Origin: Moringa oleifera
Taxonomy: Eukaryota > Streptophyta > Magnoliopsida > Brassicales > Moringaceae
Direction: 5' to 3'
Assembly (NCBI GenBank): GCA_021397835.1
Contig: JAJFZO010000168.1
Coordinates: forward strand, 3,906,001-3,970,000
DNA: 64,000 bases
The notes under the pieces are model-generated. The model had not been told where the DNA came from and searched no databases. It saw only the letters and a list, made by a program, of their open reading frames with translations. Positions 24,866-38,900 of this stretch are shown here, piece by piece (the first letter of the stretch is position 1; every line of letters starts with the position of its first letter). Both the position numbers and the translations under genes were made by a program.

Positions 24866-25439
24866 AAAAACACCTTCCAATTAGAAGAGCATAAAGTGCC
24901 ATCTAGTATGGAAACATTTCAAATCCATGCTACTAATCCCATCTACCAAGTAACAACACTCACTTTTAGTTTCCTCTTCCCCATTAAATACCCCTCATGC
25001 ATTTCATCTCCTAACATAAACAAAACAAAGATCAAAGCTTACATCAAAATCTTTTTGTCGATCTGAACTTCATGTGTTAAACGTTTGAAAAGACGATGAT
25101 AATTTAATGAAAAAAATGATTAAGATTTTTTATAATAATAAACTGAATTATAAAAATACTTTATATTTTGATTAATTAAAAACTCGATCAGCATATAAAT
25201 CAGATCAATAGAAGATCTCAAATATGTTAAAAGATAATTTATTTTTTATTATTACTAATTATCCTTTTTATTGTAATTAGATTTGTGTATATGATGCTTA
25301 GGGCTTTAAGGCTTTGTTTTTGTGTGTTTATGTTAGTGGGTTGAATAGATAGAGAAAGGGAGTAGTGTGTTTAGGTGGCAATTACTTACTAATAATAACA
25401 TGTGAATGAGTGTTGTGTGCACGCTCTGGGATGGAGCGT

Positions 25440-25720
25440 GGGGCGGGGATCACAAGTCAGCGAAGACTACAGGTAAAGGATGGAAGTGAGAGCGGTCAAA
25501 GATTCAAACCCAAAAAAAAGGAAAATAAAAATAAAAAAAGCAAAGAAAAATAAAAAGGAGATTTGGAACATTAGGCTCACACGTGGCGGAACAGCCACCG
25601 TCATTTGACCATAGCCGACACATGACACGGCACGTGGGATACCCATCTCGTCCCCCTGCCGCTATCCGTCGCGAGCCTGTCCTGCTGATGGGGCACCAGC
25701 GTCAGCGTCCCTTTGGAATT
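25440..25720 (-). promoter_or_regulatory. GC-rich upstream block with ABRE, G-box, DRE and W-box motifs
   Basis: A GC-rich block lies in AT-rich DNA 0.8-1.1 kb upstream of the WRKY start codon. It contains two W-boxes (TTTGACC as GGTCAAA at 25494-25500 and direct at 25604-25610), an ABRE (CACACGTGGC, 25578-25587), a G-box (CACGTG, 25631-25636) and a DRE/CRT core (GCCGAC, 25614-25619). The density in about 145 bp suggests a stress-responsive enhancer for the WRKY gene. Function is inferred from motifs only. Confidence 0.5.
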
Positions 25721-25739
25721 TTTCTCTTAATTTCTTGTG

Positions 25740-28700
25740 CTCACGGAAACCTGAATTTAATAAATCCTTTATTTATTTATTATTTTATTTATTATTTTAT
25801 TTATTTTTCATGGCCACTTTTTATTTTTTAATTTAATTTTCGTTACCAAGTAAGAAGATCATTAATTATATCCACACACCCAATTAATATATTTATTATT
25901 TTATTTAATAAATAATTATTAATTAAGATTTTTATTTGCTTAAAAATAAACAAATCTCTGATAAAACATTGGACGAGGAGTTGAATCAATTTTAATGTTT
26001 TTAAAATTTATTAAATAATATTTTTAATTAAATGCAAAATATTTTGATGTGTAATACTAAATCATTTCAAGTGTTTAAAATATTTAGATATATTAATGCT
26101 GGAAGTGAAAATCTCTTGTTCATTTTAGTTGTGATCATATTTTTTATTTAATTTTTTAAAAATATTTTGTAAATTAAAAAATACATTAAAATTTATAATA
26201 TATTTAATTAATAAATATTCATGTGATGTAAAATAGATATAAGGTATGATAATTGATAAAAAAAAATCCTTGGTATCGTAATTTGGAAGAAACATATGGT
26301 AACTTTTTAGTCAAGAAGGTGTGAAGACAAATTTGGAAAGGAAAATAATAATAAGAAAAAAGGAGAAAAGACAAGGTGAAAATAATGTCCTACCAACCAA
26401 GGTCACTATAGTTGGTCAACAACAACAAGGTCTAGGAAAAAATCAAAGGGCATCATGTTGCATACACTCTCCGAATTACCTTATCACATTAACATTGGAT
26501 AATTTATTTATTTATTTTTTGGGTGATATGTGTTTCGTATTAATTTTTTTAATAAAAATTCATAAATAATTCTAGTAATTTATAATATTATTGTAAAAAA
26601 TAAAATTATTTAAATTATTAATTTTATTAAATTATCACATCATGTTATAATCTCATTGAAAAGATTAGTACAATTTATATCTCGCAAAAGAGATGTTGAA
26701 ATGTGGTAATATATTGCATTTTTTTTTTTTGACTTCTTAGATCAACTTCATGAGAGGTTAAATGCATTAATTATGAACTCAGTAGGATTTCTTATTTTAT
26801 TAGGCATTTTGAAATTGTGAGTTTTAAATTTGATTTAAGATTTTTTTATTGATTTAAATTGTATTGAATTTTAAGGAGATATTGAAATGTAATAATTTTA
26901 AAAAATAAATAATTAAAATTTACGTATTTATTTTATACCAATATAATAAAATTACGAAACTATTATTTTATTTTCTTATAAAAATTAAACATGATTATTA
27001 AAAAAATTAAGTAGAAGTTTATTTCAAGAGAATATATTTCTCCTTTGAACTTAACTCTCTACACTTTGTTTGATTTGCAATGTTTTTGCTTTAAGAAAAA
27101 TTAAAACCTATATTTTGTTCAAGATCTCAAATCGAAAATTATATAAAAAAAATTAAATTTATTTAAAATTTATATTTTTGTCGCATTCTCAATGTGGGAT
27201 TTACGTTTATAATTTTTATTATCATCAATGGTTTTGTATATATACATGATCATGATGTGCATATAATTTTTACTTGTGTAATCATTTCAATAATTTTTTA
27301 AATATTATTAAAATAAATAATATTTTTTATCAATTTTAATAAAAACATGTAAAATATAAACATTTGAAAATAATAAGAAAAAAATTATTTATTTTTACAT
27401 AATGTTTAAAGGGATATTGAAAATAATTATACAATTAAAAATCATAAACGTGTTAATTTTATGCACAAAACTATCAATACTAACGAAAATTATAAAGAAA
27501 AATCTCATATTAAGAATCCAACAAAAATATATATTTCAAATGGATATAATTTTTTCATAAGTCTCAATTCGAGACTATGAGCAAAATACATATCTTCTTA
27601 ATATTACTAACCCAAAAAATTAACTTAATAAATAATTAAAGTATTTATATTTTATATCATATAAAAAATTAAATTAAATTAATAATATATAAAATTAAAA
27701 AATAAATGTGATTTAAAACCTTAGATAATACTTTTTTTTCTCTTAACTTTTACTTCAAACTTCAAAAGGCATCCAAATAAATCTTAATTCAAACTGTTAT
27801 CATAAAATTAAGCATATTTTCATTATTAAAAATATCAAAAAATTTACACAAAAATTCTATATTATATTTTAAGTTAATCTCTCTATTTTGAATTAATTTT
27901 CAATTTACACGGTTTATTATGAATTCTTCAAATATTTAATTATATGAAAAAAATAATTTACTATTTAATTTGAATATTTAAAATTTTTAATAAAATTTAA
28001 TTTAACTATTTTTTATCAAGGTGTTTTAAAATTCAAGATAAAAATTAAAAACAAGAGTATTTTATAAGTTTGACTTTTAAATCTTATAAATACATTTTAA
28101 AATTGTGAAAGATAATTTTTTAAAATAAAAAATTTACAATAATTAATATTAAAAAAATAATATCCAGACTTTAACAATTCTTATTTTTGTCAAATTGGTG
28201 ATTTTTCTTTTAGTAGTTGCAATTACAAATTGTATAATTTTATCAATTAAAAGAACTTCAATGGAAAATCTAAATGCCCTTTTTACTCAAAGTTTTAGTT
28301 AATCTTTAACATTTCACATATACCAATTAGAAACAACAACTTAAAAATTATATTAAATTGAATCAAAATTTGAAATTTGACTTAGCATATGCACCAAGAT
28401 GCCGTAATTTATGGCTAATTGTTTGCACAAAATGAAATCAAGTATGCCACCCACTATCCTAATCAAGTCTAGCCCACAATGTTGATGATTATTCAACTAA
28501 TTAATTACGGGTTCATGGACAAATGTGTCTTAATTCTAATACCTTATATTTTGTACATTCATTCACATAGATAATCGTTGAATTTGGACTGTTGACTCCT
28601 ATATGACACATACCCACCTTCCTTAACATGTTAGTTGTTGAGTAACAAAAGTTAGGCATCTTCCTCCACACAATTCTCTCTTTTGTATCATTTTCAAAGA

Positions 28701-31700
28701 TTTAATTTTATAAGAATTCGGTATAAATCTCATAATGCAATGTGACAAAGACATAGCTTGGTTGTTGCCTAAGAAAACGACTATAAATATTTATCATGTG
28801 AATTCTAATTAGCATCCCATTGATTATACCCACAAGAAAATATTCATCAAAAGTCAATATTAACAATTGATTCAACACAAGAGGACTAATTAGTAACATG
28901 TTTATGTTACTATTAAAAAATTGAAATATTTTAATAAAAAAATATAAATTAATTTTATATTATTTTTAAAAAAATTTATTAAAAAATAATTCATATGTCA
29001 AATATTATTTAAATTTAAAAAATACATACGAGATAAAACATATAATTTATTTAAGTTATTTTTTGAATCATTTTAACACCAAAATTTTTTATAATTATTT
29101 GAGTTAAGGATTAAGTTAAATCAACTTGAAACATTGTTAATACAATTGAACACACTCGGTACTTCAAAATTTAAATTAAAAAAATATATAATTCATGGTA
29201 TTTTAATTTTTTAATAATTTAAAAATTATTTATAATGCTTTAAAGCTAATAGGGTTATGGGTTTGTTTGCATCTTAATAATCTTTAATTTTAAATTAATT
29301 TGATGATAAAATTATTTATAGCGTAAATATAGTTAATACTTAAATTAATTATTTATTTCTAATCTCTTATTTTTCAAAATATGATCATGCAATAAATTAA
29401 GACTCGTGATCAACATGCTAATATTATACTTGCGTCATGCCTATGTCATATTTTTATCACTCCGACCCTAACATAAATTATAAGATCTCAAATCTAGAAG
29501 GCCATTTTTTTTCTTTTTTAAAATAGGGCAACTTCATAATTGTCAATTAGTTGGATTACGGATAATTTTTTTATAAAGTAAAGTAGAGAGAACATATTGT
29601 ATATCCGACTCAATGGAATGCAAATTAATTTTATATGAATTAGAAGGAGAGGGGAAAAAATTAATTTTTAATTTGGTGTAGAGAAGCATGAGTTAATGAA
29701 AAAATAAAATAAAAGTATGATATTGTTGACTTAAATTATAGAGTATAGTTTTTGTTTGCTAATAGATATTGGAAGTCACTCTCATCGTAGAAGAGGGGCA
29801 GGTTTTTGTTAGGTGTGGTTACTGAAAAAAGAATCTATGATGTGGACGCAACTCAGCCTGTAATTAACCCTTTAATCTAAAGTAGAAATAGGTACCTTTC
29901 ATAATGTGTCATTTTCATTTTGAAATTTAAAATTATAAAAATTATTAATTAAAATATTAATGCTAAATTATTTAAGAATCGATATTGCTTGCTTTAATTT
30001 TTCTAAAAGAAATTATATCATTTTAAGATATTTTAATATCAAGATTATTATTAATAGTTTATAAATGATTTAATTTATAATTCTTGAATTAAACTAAATT
30101 AAAATATTAAAAATAAAATTGAGCTAATAGATGCTTATTTCAAATTGAAAAATGCATATAGTTTAATTTTTTATATTTATTTTAAAATTAATTTATCGAA
30201 TATAAAAAAATTATAAAACAAATATAATGTAAAATTTATTTAAATCATTTTTAGACATTTCAACAATAAAAATGCTATTAATTTTTACAATCGTTTGAGT
30301 TAAAATTTAATTTACATCAAATTAATAAATAGATATATAATTTATTATTTTTTGAATATTAAAATTTATTTAATAATTTGAGATAACTTTTAAAATTTTA
30401 TATATCTTCACTGAAAATTTATGCATTGTAAAATCAATATCTTTTCACTCAACATGTATTTAATGCAAAATTTATTTTAAAAAAATAATTTATGACTATT
30501 CTCATTTAATTTATAAGCCAAGAGGACTAACAACTCTTATCTCATAGGAAACGGTGAAAGGATGACTATGTTAACAAATAATTATATCAATGGGGCATGG
30601 TGGCAACTTTGTGACCAAGTCTAGTGGTGTTTTATTTTGACTTGAAAGTAAAAGTCAACATGCACTAACAACAACTAACCATCCACTCCACTTTGAATCT
30701 TCCAAATGGTTAAAAATTTATTTCAAACTTATAAAAACACCAATTTGCATTATAAACAATTGGTAATTAATAATTCCAAATTTCTAAGCTCGAACTAAAA
30801 AACCAGGATTAACCCGTTTAATCTCCTAATGTGAAATGTTTTATCATGGTTTGATTCCCATGCTTTTTTGACTGCTTCTAGTAATATTTAACTTATAGCT
30901 TTTTTAATTTAAGTTACTATCAAAAAATGAAAAACTATATAATAATTTAACCCATCATCTTACTAATCAAAAAAGGGTAAAGGGTCTTTAGTTATCAAAT
31001 TGTTATTGAATTTTTTGTTTCATAGTGTTGAGTTATAATAAGATTATTTGACTCGGTGAATACCCTAATTTATGCTTTTGGTATCGTTTTCTTTCTTCTT
31101 TTTCTTGACGTGGTGAATGTGTAAGATCAAAATGTTTGTGGTCTAGTCATGGTCATGTTTGGAGAAGAGGGTCCAATTCATCAGAATTCAAATTCAAAAA
31201 ATATGTGATGGGTTCTTCCACTAAGTTAAAAATCAAGAGGGAAAATGAGAGAGAAGAAGAGATTGACTTGGTATTCAAGAACTTTGAAGAATTCATGTGA
31301 ATTGATTTCACCCTGAAAAAAGGAGCTTTTAAGAATGGGATTTTGTTAGCTTTCTTAGAAAGGAAGACAAAATGAAAGCAAGAAAGATGCTTTGCATTCA
31401 AGAGGAAAAGAAGAAACAAAAAGGTTCACTAAGATATCCTTATAGATTTGCATAGGGATTTTACTCAAGTAAGGTTTTGAAAATTAAATTTTTTTTTTCT
31501 TTAGGGAGACAAGGATGTAATAATAGCAAATAAAGGTCACTTTCCATTCAGAAATTTAGGGTTTGGAAAGTAGATTACCAAAAGATCCAATTGATTTCAT
31601 TGCCTTTGTGTGATCATGTGTGAATGCAACATAAAAGCTTTTATAACATTTTGAGAATATTTAATTTGAAGTATTAAAAATTAAAAATTATTTTTTGATG

Positions 31701-32060
31701 CGATGATACAAAAAATTTAATAATTTATATTATTTAATTAAACAAATGAGTTTTTTTCAAAGAAAATGTTTTTTTAAAAGAAAATATAATTACATGAACA
31801 ATGATATGATGGTTAACAATATAACATTAACATGTTTGATAAATCATGATAATATTTTTCAAATTCACATATTTTGCTGTATAAATATAATCTAAATTTT
31901 TAGATAAATCATAAATCAATTTGAATTGTATTTAAATTTTTTAAGAGGTAATAATACAAGATAATTAATAACATGTCGATAAATTTTTTATTTTTAATTT
32001 TACATTAATATAATAAATTATAAAAAATATTTTTTTAGTTTTTTAATGCAAAAACCCATT
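25740..32060. other. large AT-rich intergenic block
   Basis: More than 6 kb with no supportable gene on either strand. Copies of the dispersed AT-rich motif are recognisable at about 29035-29130 and 30225-30330. A slightly lower-AT patch near 31140-31450 has an 88-codon minus-strand frame with no family similarity. Confidence 0.45.
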
Positions 32061-33236
32061 ATAAGTCAATGGAGAATAAGAAATTTCCATCCATGATTTC
32101 CCAATTTATGCTTTTGCTATAACCTTTTGGATTTGCAACTTTTGGCAACATCTCTTTTTGCTTATTCATGAAGTTGATATATAAAAATGTCATTATCTAT
32201 ATATCTAACAAGAACACCGCCATTAATTATGGCTATGTTTTGGTATGATCAAAGCCAATCCCATCTCCATCTAAGAACCCCACAAGCAGGTCTTGTTTGG
32301 CCGCCACATTGACTAACTCTTCATGTTGTGTCAGTGGTAACAGATGCCCCACACCCCTCCCCACCCAACAAATTTCTGCAGCTTACCTGTTCAAATGTCT
32401 GGCATATCAGATATCACATCTGATTAATTGGGGAGACAGTGTGACCATTGAAGAACCCTAGCTTTGATATTGCTTTTTCTCTTTTGAAGAAAACAATTGA
32501 TTTGAGTCAAGTGTAAGTCAGTATCATAATCTACCTGCCAATGCTATTTCCTTGACCAAAATTGGCAATTTTTCAAATGGGTTTGGGCACACACATTGGA
32601 TCATCATTGACCAGACTTATATAAATTTATGAATTATATGTATTAGATGTTTAAATTGAAAATTTTAATCCTAAATTAAACAAATTTACTAATTGGGTTT
32701 TGTTTAATTCCAATTCATCTTTCTGCAGACTAATAAACTATCGAATGAGTAGTCTTCCAAATCAGCAATCCACAAAGAGAGAGAGAGTGACTATATACTG
32801 AGACTCATCTTTTATTTTTGTAGATCAATCAAAGAATACATTCAATTCTCGTATATAAACAACTCTCTTCCAAAAATATCAATCCAAATTCTCTATCAGC
32901 ATACCTGCCCATCTGTTGATGCATCAACTATGTTGCCCAAGCATGCTGCAACATTAATCACCAAGAAATCCCTGAAATTCTTCAGACAGGTTTTGGAACT
33001 ACAGGTGACTGTGTCATAGCAAATATGAACTCAACAGATGCCCGACCAACTTGATGGACGTGATTCATCAGCCAGGGAACTAACCGAGCACTGAATCTCA
33101 TATGACATCATTTTGTATGCCACTTCAACGTGAAATAGCCCCTTGCTTCAACTTAGCAGTTCGTGTGGCCTTGCCTCAACATAGAAATTGAGTGGCATAG
33201 TCATGTTCTGCTTCCAATTTCCCTGCATTGTCTACA
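32061..33236. other. downstream flank and 3' region of the TPK channel gene
   Basis: Composition is near normal. The part next to 33236 (about 32820-33236) probably holds the channel gene's 3' untranslated region. No separate coding frame is convincing. Confidence 0.35.
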
Positions 33237-36200
33237 TCAATGATGACTTCGCATGAGATCGGCCAGAGTTATTTTCCCACAGTTACCGGCGTCCAACCTG
33301 TCAAACTGAAAGCAAATTGGTGAAATGTCTTTCTCTGATATCTTTCCCATCTCCTTGAGCTTGTATATGACATATTCTGATTTACTGTATAGACAAAAAA
33401 ACATGTAACGTCTGTAAATAAAGATAAGTAAACAATTGGAAGACAGTAGAATAGACAAAATTCAGTCAAAATGAGATGACTGTTTTTGGGCTTTGATCAA
33501 AGTTGCATTTTCAAGACATCCACATCTAAGGATAAATTTGATCAAGCGGATGAGAAGCAACCAAAAACAAAAGGTAAGGGAATCAGTCTTTATCTGCATT
33601 TCTTATTTAATTACTAACAGCTTGGCACACTTAACAACTTGCAATAAACACTTCATTGCTGATTTCCACAGGCAATCTTCGTCCTAGAAGGGGACTTCAC
33701 GAATGTGTAATCTCAAATTTCTCAAAATCATGCAGCAATAATAGTCAGCTGCAATTGTGTTCCAATAACAATCAAGCCAGAAAACCACTTAATAAACTGC
33801 TGAATGCCTCCTAGAATCCATGATCTTTTTCCCCCCTCCTCTGGACTAGAAACATGGATAGTTATATTGCTATTATGGCACCATGGAGGTGACTCCCATT
33901 TACAAGTATTAGAAAACTACCTAGAGATAAGGAATTCAATAAATTCCACTAGGCCTTCCTCATTTACAATATTCGCCCCTTTAATCCACGCTTCCAATAT
34001 TTCAATCCATCTATCTTTAAACTATCTATAATTCATCATCCCTACCCAACTGGAGAATGGAACCAAATATATCAGTGATCAAAAGTCCCTGACGCATGAG
34101 AATAAGTGGCACAACATGCCCAACACTTTTGAGGATTAACTAAATTTATGGCATTTGTATCAAATCTAATGTCCATAATACAAGCCATTGTTCACCAAGA
34201 AAAAGGCTGGAAAGCAATTCCTCTACCAACAAAATCATCTGTTCACCAAAACTCAATTTATTTTCTAGACCTAATATCAAATGCATTCCCTCTCCTTATA
34301 TGTCTAAAGTTTCTTATATTGGAGACCTATGATGAACTCACAAGATAAAATTCCACAACCCATTACATTGCCAAAAGACCTAAGCTCTTGTTCAGTTAAT
34401 TTTACATGACTCCGCTTTACAAGATATAGCTGCGAAGGACTTTCAAGATTATGCACTCAAATTTGGAACAGAATCAGTCTAATTCTTTGACAAAGGTGAA
34501 AACTAATGTGAGTACAAGACAGATAAGAAAGCCAAATAAAATTATGATAGAGGGAACACACAAAATTAAGAGTTAAAAGATGCCCACTTCCCCAAATGAG
34601 GTAGCTGCATATAATATGCGCATAATATTGCGTAACTATCCTGATCCAGAAATCCCCTAACAGAGATATGTCATTAATCTATCATCAACAGAATGCCATC
34701 TCTTAGCTTCATTTCCATATCTCTAAAGACAAACTCAAACAAGATTACATGGTTCATGGTCTATAGTATATTAATAAGCTCCTGTTACACATACTTGTGT
34801 GAATCACTGAACAATTTACGTTTACCACTAATTCCACATTTCATAATTACAATTCTGGAATACAAATAAAAAACTGAAACTAAGACCACTAATTCCACAT
34901 TTCATAATTACAATTCTGGAATACAAATAAAAAACTGAAACTAACACAAATAAAAACAAGTCATTGTCTGAAGGTGGGCAAGGAGAAGAGACAACTACTT
35001 TTGCTTGATTGAGGAGTGAGGTTCATTCTCTAGTGACGTATAAAAACTTGCTTAATGAATTACCTTAGGAACTTACAGTAGGTTCAGGAAGTAACTGCAG
35101 CATAACTGACAGGAGTTCAAGGACATGAAAAGTAGCTATAGCATGGGAGTTTTGAGAGGGATCAGGAATTTCCTTAGCACCCCATTGTTATTGGAAATAA
35201 AGGAGTGTCTTCTGAAAATCATAATCTCAGCAGGTTTGCACATTGCACAAGGGAAATATAAAACCTGTTTTCACTCCCTCTGGACAGAAAGTGGAAATGG
35301 AAGAAAGGAAAAAGAACACAAAACTGAAAAACGGCAACACTATTACAGTGGGTTTCTAGTAGCGTGAGGAGCAAGATCTACATTAAAAGTATATACATCT
35401 GAGAGCTCCAGACAATTTGCGTCAAAGATGATGGAATCTAGAAGTTGTATTAGCTAGATTTTTAAGATTTCAGGAGTATACCATGTCAATATGTATTGGA
35501 ACATTATAAAGTTTCCTACAAAACCAACAAGGAAGCAGAGACGAGCCTCCATCAAAAACAGGTTAGCATCATGTACTGTGTTCCCTCCGTAAGATTTTGT
35601 TCCTTCTTGCACCTCAAGATAGAATTTCAGAACAATCATTTGATCAAAATTATTTTATGATCCAAAACAAATATATGCATGTAAGAGAGTCTCATTAGTT
35701 TCAGACAGGAAGGTCCAACAGTTCTGCTCATCCTTCAATATGTTCTCAAACTTCTTGAGCATGAGACAAATATAATGCACTGGCTTGCAAGAAAGTTAAA
35801 CTTTACAATCTAAGAATACATGAGAAGCGATCTACGTGTCCTAACCCAACCTTTCCATTCCTTTTTCCTGGTTTCTCTGCAGAAAAATTTCATTCACTTC
35901 ACAAGTCTCTCTCTCTCTCTCTCTCTCCTGCTTATTAACTTCATAAATCAAGTGGATGAGATACAAAATCAAATTATAAAAGCTAGCAAGGTGAAAAAAA
36001 AAATGTGTTCTTTAATACATGGAACATCTTCAAATGCATTGCAGCACAAAGAGACCAATCCCAAAATCTGTTTAAAAAACAAAACAACGGAGGAACCTTG
36101 AAGTAAAAGGTTACCCTCCTTCTCAAACCTTTCCCATCCCATGACTTAAGCCATCCAAGAACGATTCATGTTGAGAGGAGTCATAATGCATTAGTTCCAC

Positions 36201-38200
36201 ATTGATTTGGCCATAGTAGAAATTTTTCCCAATTGGCTTTTGTGACAAAGAACGATAAATAGCATCTGCTAGAAGGAACAAAAGGGGTTTCCAAGAACTT
36301 TCTGCCCAGATATTTCACGCTAAAGAGAAAACTGAAATTTATAAACAGTCCATGACACACAAAACACATAACCAAAAAAATAAAATAAAAGTTACTTCAA
36401 AGTGGAAGCCACATCTTCTGATGTGACAAAACACGGACTTGGGCGTTTTATTCATGCCAAACTATTAACCATTCTCACATTAGAATTATCAATAGCACTG
36501 TACATATAGAGCTTCCCAGACACCAGATGTTCGATAAAATTTATATCAACAGCCACCTAACTCTTAACAAAGAAAAATGAAAATCATTAGAATCCAAATC
36601 TTGAATGCATCCTATTCTAATACTGAAAGTAAGCAAAGCTCACACAGCTTTCATTCCAGCAAAATATGTCATCAAATAATTGGATAAATTTCAAGCATTT
36701 GCCAAGATTTTCAATAATTAACAAGATGTAAGACAACATTATCATACAATAGACTTTATTTGATGGCCAACATATGTGTACAGTAAAAAGAATTAGACAA
36801 TACAATCATACTCAATGTGAATGGACATATGCTTCTGGTTGTTACTAGTTTCAGTAATATATGATGCAAATCAAATTTCATCAAGGAGGAAGGCAAAGTA
36901 AGCATCAAAAAGTGTAGATCAGGAAATTAATTCCTCAATCAGAGACATTTAACCCAGTATCCTAAACAACTTTACAAGATAAAAATCTTCATGATAATGC
37001 ATACCTCACAAAGCCGTTATTGTCAATATCTGCAGCAAGAAACTGGGACACAGTCATGTCCTGGCCAAGCACCCACTTTGCCATCTTCCTGTGCCGTTTG
37101 TCAACTCTAGCCTCAACCAAATACAGAAATGCTCGAGCAACAGCAAGGGTAGACACAAGCAGCCAAACTGAAGCAAAAAGTCGACCCTGCAAGGTCTTGA
37201 AGGCCCTGTCACCATACCCAACTGTTGTGACAGACATAACAGAAAGGTAAAATGAATCTAACCACCCCAGACTCTCAACAAAATGCATTATGCCAACCCC
37301 AATTCCAATACAAAGCACCACAACACCTAATGCCAATGCCACCTTCATTCTTATCCTCATCCTTCCTTTCTTCACATCAATTATATACGACCCCGCATTA
37401 TCCTTCTCTCCCCCACGCTTAACAGCCCTTAACAAATAGTTCTCCTGCAAGTCAAGCACATAACTGACCATCCCACTGAGCAGTATGTCAATAAACCCAA
37501 ACCCCACCAACACGAACATTATTGAAAACAACTTGGTGGACCAACTATTAGGGGTGATATCACCATACCCAATTGTGCACATTGTCACAATACAAAAATA
37601 CAAGGCATCAACAACAGGATGAGTCTCATTAACCAAAAAATAATTGCGATTAAACCAATAGATAACCACACCCAATGACAAATACATCACCAAGAGAATA
37701 ACTGCTTGTCTAACGATAGATTGTGATGCAAATTTTGGCTTAGGAATTGGAGGATGAATGACATCATTGATGACAGCCATAGCAGGTGCAGTTTTGGACC
37801 TGTGGAGATTGCTCTTGGAGAACGGGTAATTCGGGTCAATTAACCAGGCATGGGGGGATTGTAATTGTGCTTCTTGTCGTTGCTCTTGTTGTTGTTGTTG
37901 TTGTTGCTGCTGCTGCTGCTCCTGCTGCCGTGATATTAGCGGTTCTTGAACAGAAAGTAGCTCATGGGAAGAAGAAGATGAAGAAGAGGGCTTCTGTGAG
38001 CTAAGAGACAAAGTTAAGGCATCAACAATGGGCGATGAGTCTCGTGGTGAAGAACAAGGTCCAAAGATGAGGCGGTCTTTGAGCTCCGATGGGGTAATAC
38101 TGATAGGGAGAGAGATTTCACCTTCTTCTGGTAGAGAAAATAGAGGAGGCGGTGGTTTCATTCTCGGGCTCATATACTGCAGTAAAGGCTCTTTCTCCAT
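33237..38200 (-). CDS. TPK: two-pore potassium channel (TPK/KCO type)
   Basis: TPK channels conduct K+ across the vacuolar or other inner membranes and are modulated by Ca2+ and 14-3-3 proteins. Two exons: 37005-38200 and 33237-33384, giving 447 residues; the intron is 3620 bp. The start is ATG at 38200 (MEKEPLL), the first ATG after an in-frame TAA. Two pore modules carry CTIGYGDIT (about 208-216) and TTVGYGDRA (about 325-333), each flanked by hydrophobic helices, four in total. RSKTAP (about 134-139) fits the 14-3-3 site R-S-x-S/T-x-P. The C-terminus has one canonical EF-hand split by the intron (DIDNNGFVSKSE) and a degenerate second one (DRLDAGNCGKIT). An 11-glutamine run follows near residues 95-105. 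Nearest remembered relatives are TPK2/TPK3/TPK5. Confidence 0.95.
34824..34945. repeat. perfect 61-bp tandem duplication in the TPK intron
   Basis: Two adjacent 61-bp units (34824-34884 and 34885-34945), each beginning ACCACTAATTCCACATTTCA, are identical except for the last base. Such identity implies a recent event. Confidence 0.9.
35908..35930. repeat. CT microsatellite in the TPK intron
   Basis: A run of about eleven CT dinucleotides on the plus strand inside the 3.6-kb intron. Confidence 0.8.
37884..37925 (-). repeat. CAA/CAG repeat encoding polyglutamine in TPK
   Basis: On the gene strand four CAG codons are followed by seven CAA codons, giving eleven glutamines inside a wider Q/E-rich segment of the cytosolic N-terminus. 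The switch from pure CAG to pure CAA runs suggests slippage-driven expansion. Confidence 0.85.
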
Positions 38201-38900
38201 CTTTGTCTGCCTGAATACCACTCCCGGTGTCAACTGTTAACCATAAACCAGAAACAGCCTGCTTTAGGATGTCCTTATAGGATGTAAAGCGTCCTGTCTT
38301 TCTCTTTTAATTTTTCTTGGAATGAAATGGCTCGTGGAGAGAGATAAGATGGTAACACTGAAAAAAGAAGACAAGGAACAATAAAAATAACCGAGAGAAT
38401 TGGTGGCTATTGGTGATTATAATATTTAAGGAAAAGCGAGGAGACATAGAGAGAGAAAGAGAAGAGGGTGATTCCAAAGATCATACGTACATGATTCAGT
38501 ATATAGATAAAGAGAGAGGGAAATTGATTCGGTCTTCCACTACGGAACCGGCAAGCCAAGCTTAAGGCAAAGAAGGCCCGAGACAAAGAGAGAGAGAGAG
38601 AGAGAGAGAGAGCTTTTACTTCTCCATACATTAGCTTGTGACATAGATGTACCAGCGTACACTTTCCACAAGTTTTTTTCGATACGATTTCGTCCAGAGA
38701 AATAAGCCACAGGAAACACGGCCACGACGCGTGAGACGAGATATTTGCGGCCTCAATTAGAAGAGTGGGCTCATCTGACTGGATGATCTGATTGTATCGC
38801 GGTGGCAGCCATATGAGTCTGTGACTGTTTTTCCTTTTCCTTCTTTGGCTTAACAAAATCAGCTCTCTGTTTTTATTTTATTTTTTCCCTTTTAATAGCT
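38201..38900 (-). promoter_or_regulatory. TPK 5' leader and promoter side
   Basis: Upstream of the TPK start codon. It contains a GA microsatellite at about 38586-38612 (CT on the gene strand), typical of plant 5' leaders and core promoters. No separate coding gene is supported; the long minus-strand frames here are serine/leucine runs from the microsatellite. Confidence 0.4.

Noticed and set aside
38201..38233. An N-terminal extension of the TPK channel by 11 residues
   Set aside because: It would begin at a TTG codon; the first ATG after the in-frame stop is at 38200, which gives MEKEPLL, a normal family start.
38407..38856. A 149-residue minus-strand protein upstream of TPK
   Set aside because: Its length comes from a Ser/Leu run encoded by the GA microsatellite. 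No domain is visible and it sits in the channel's leader/promoter.
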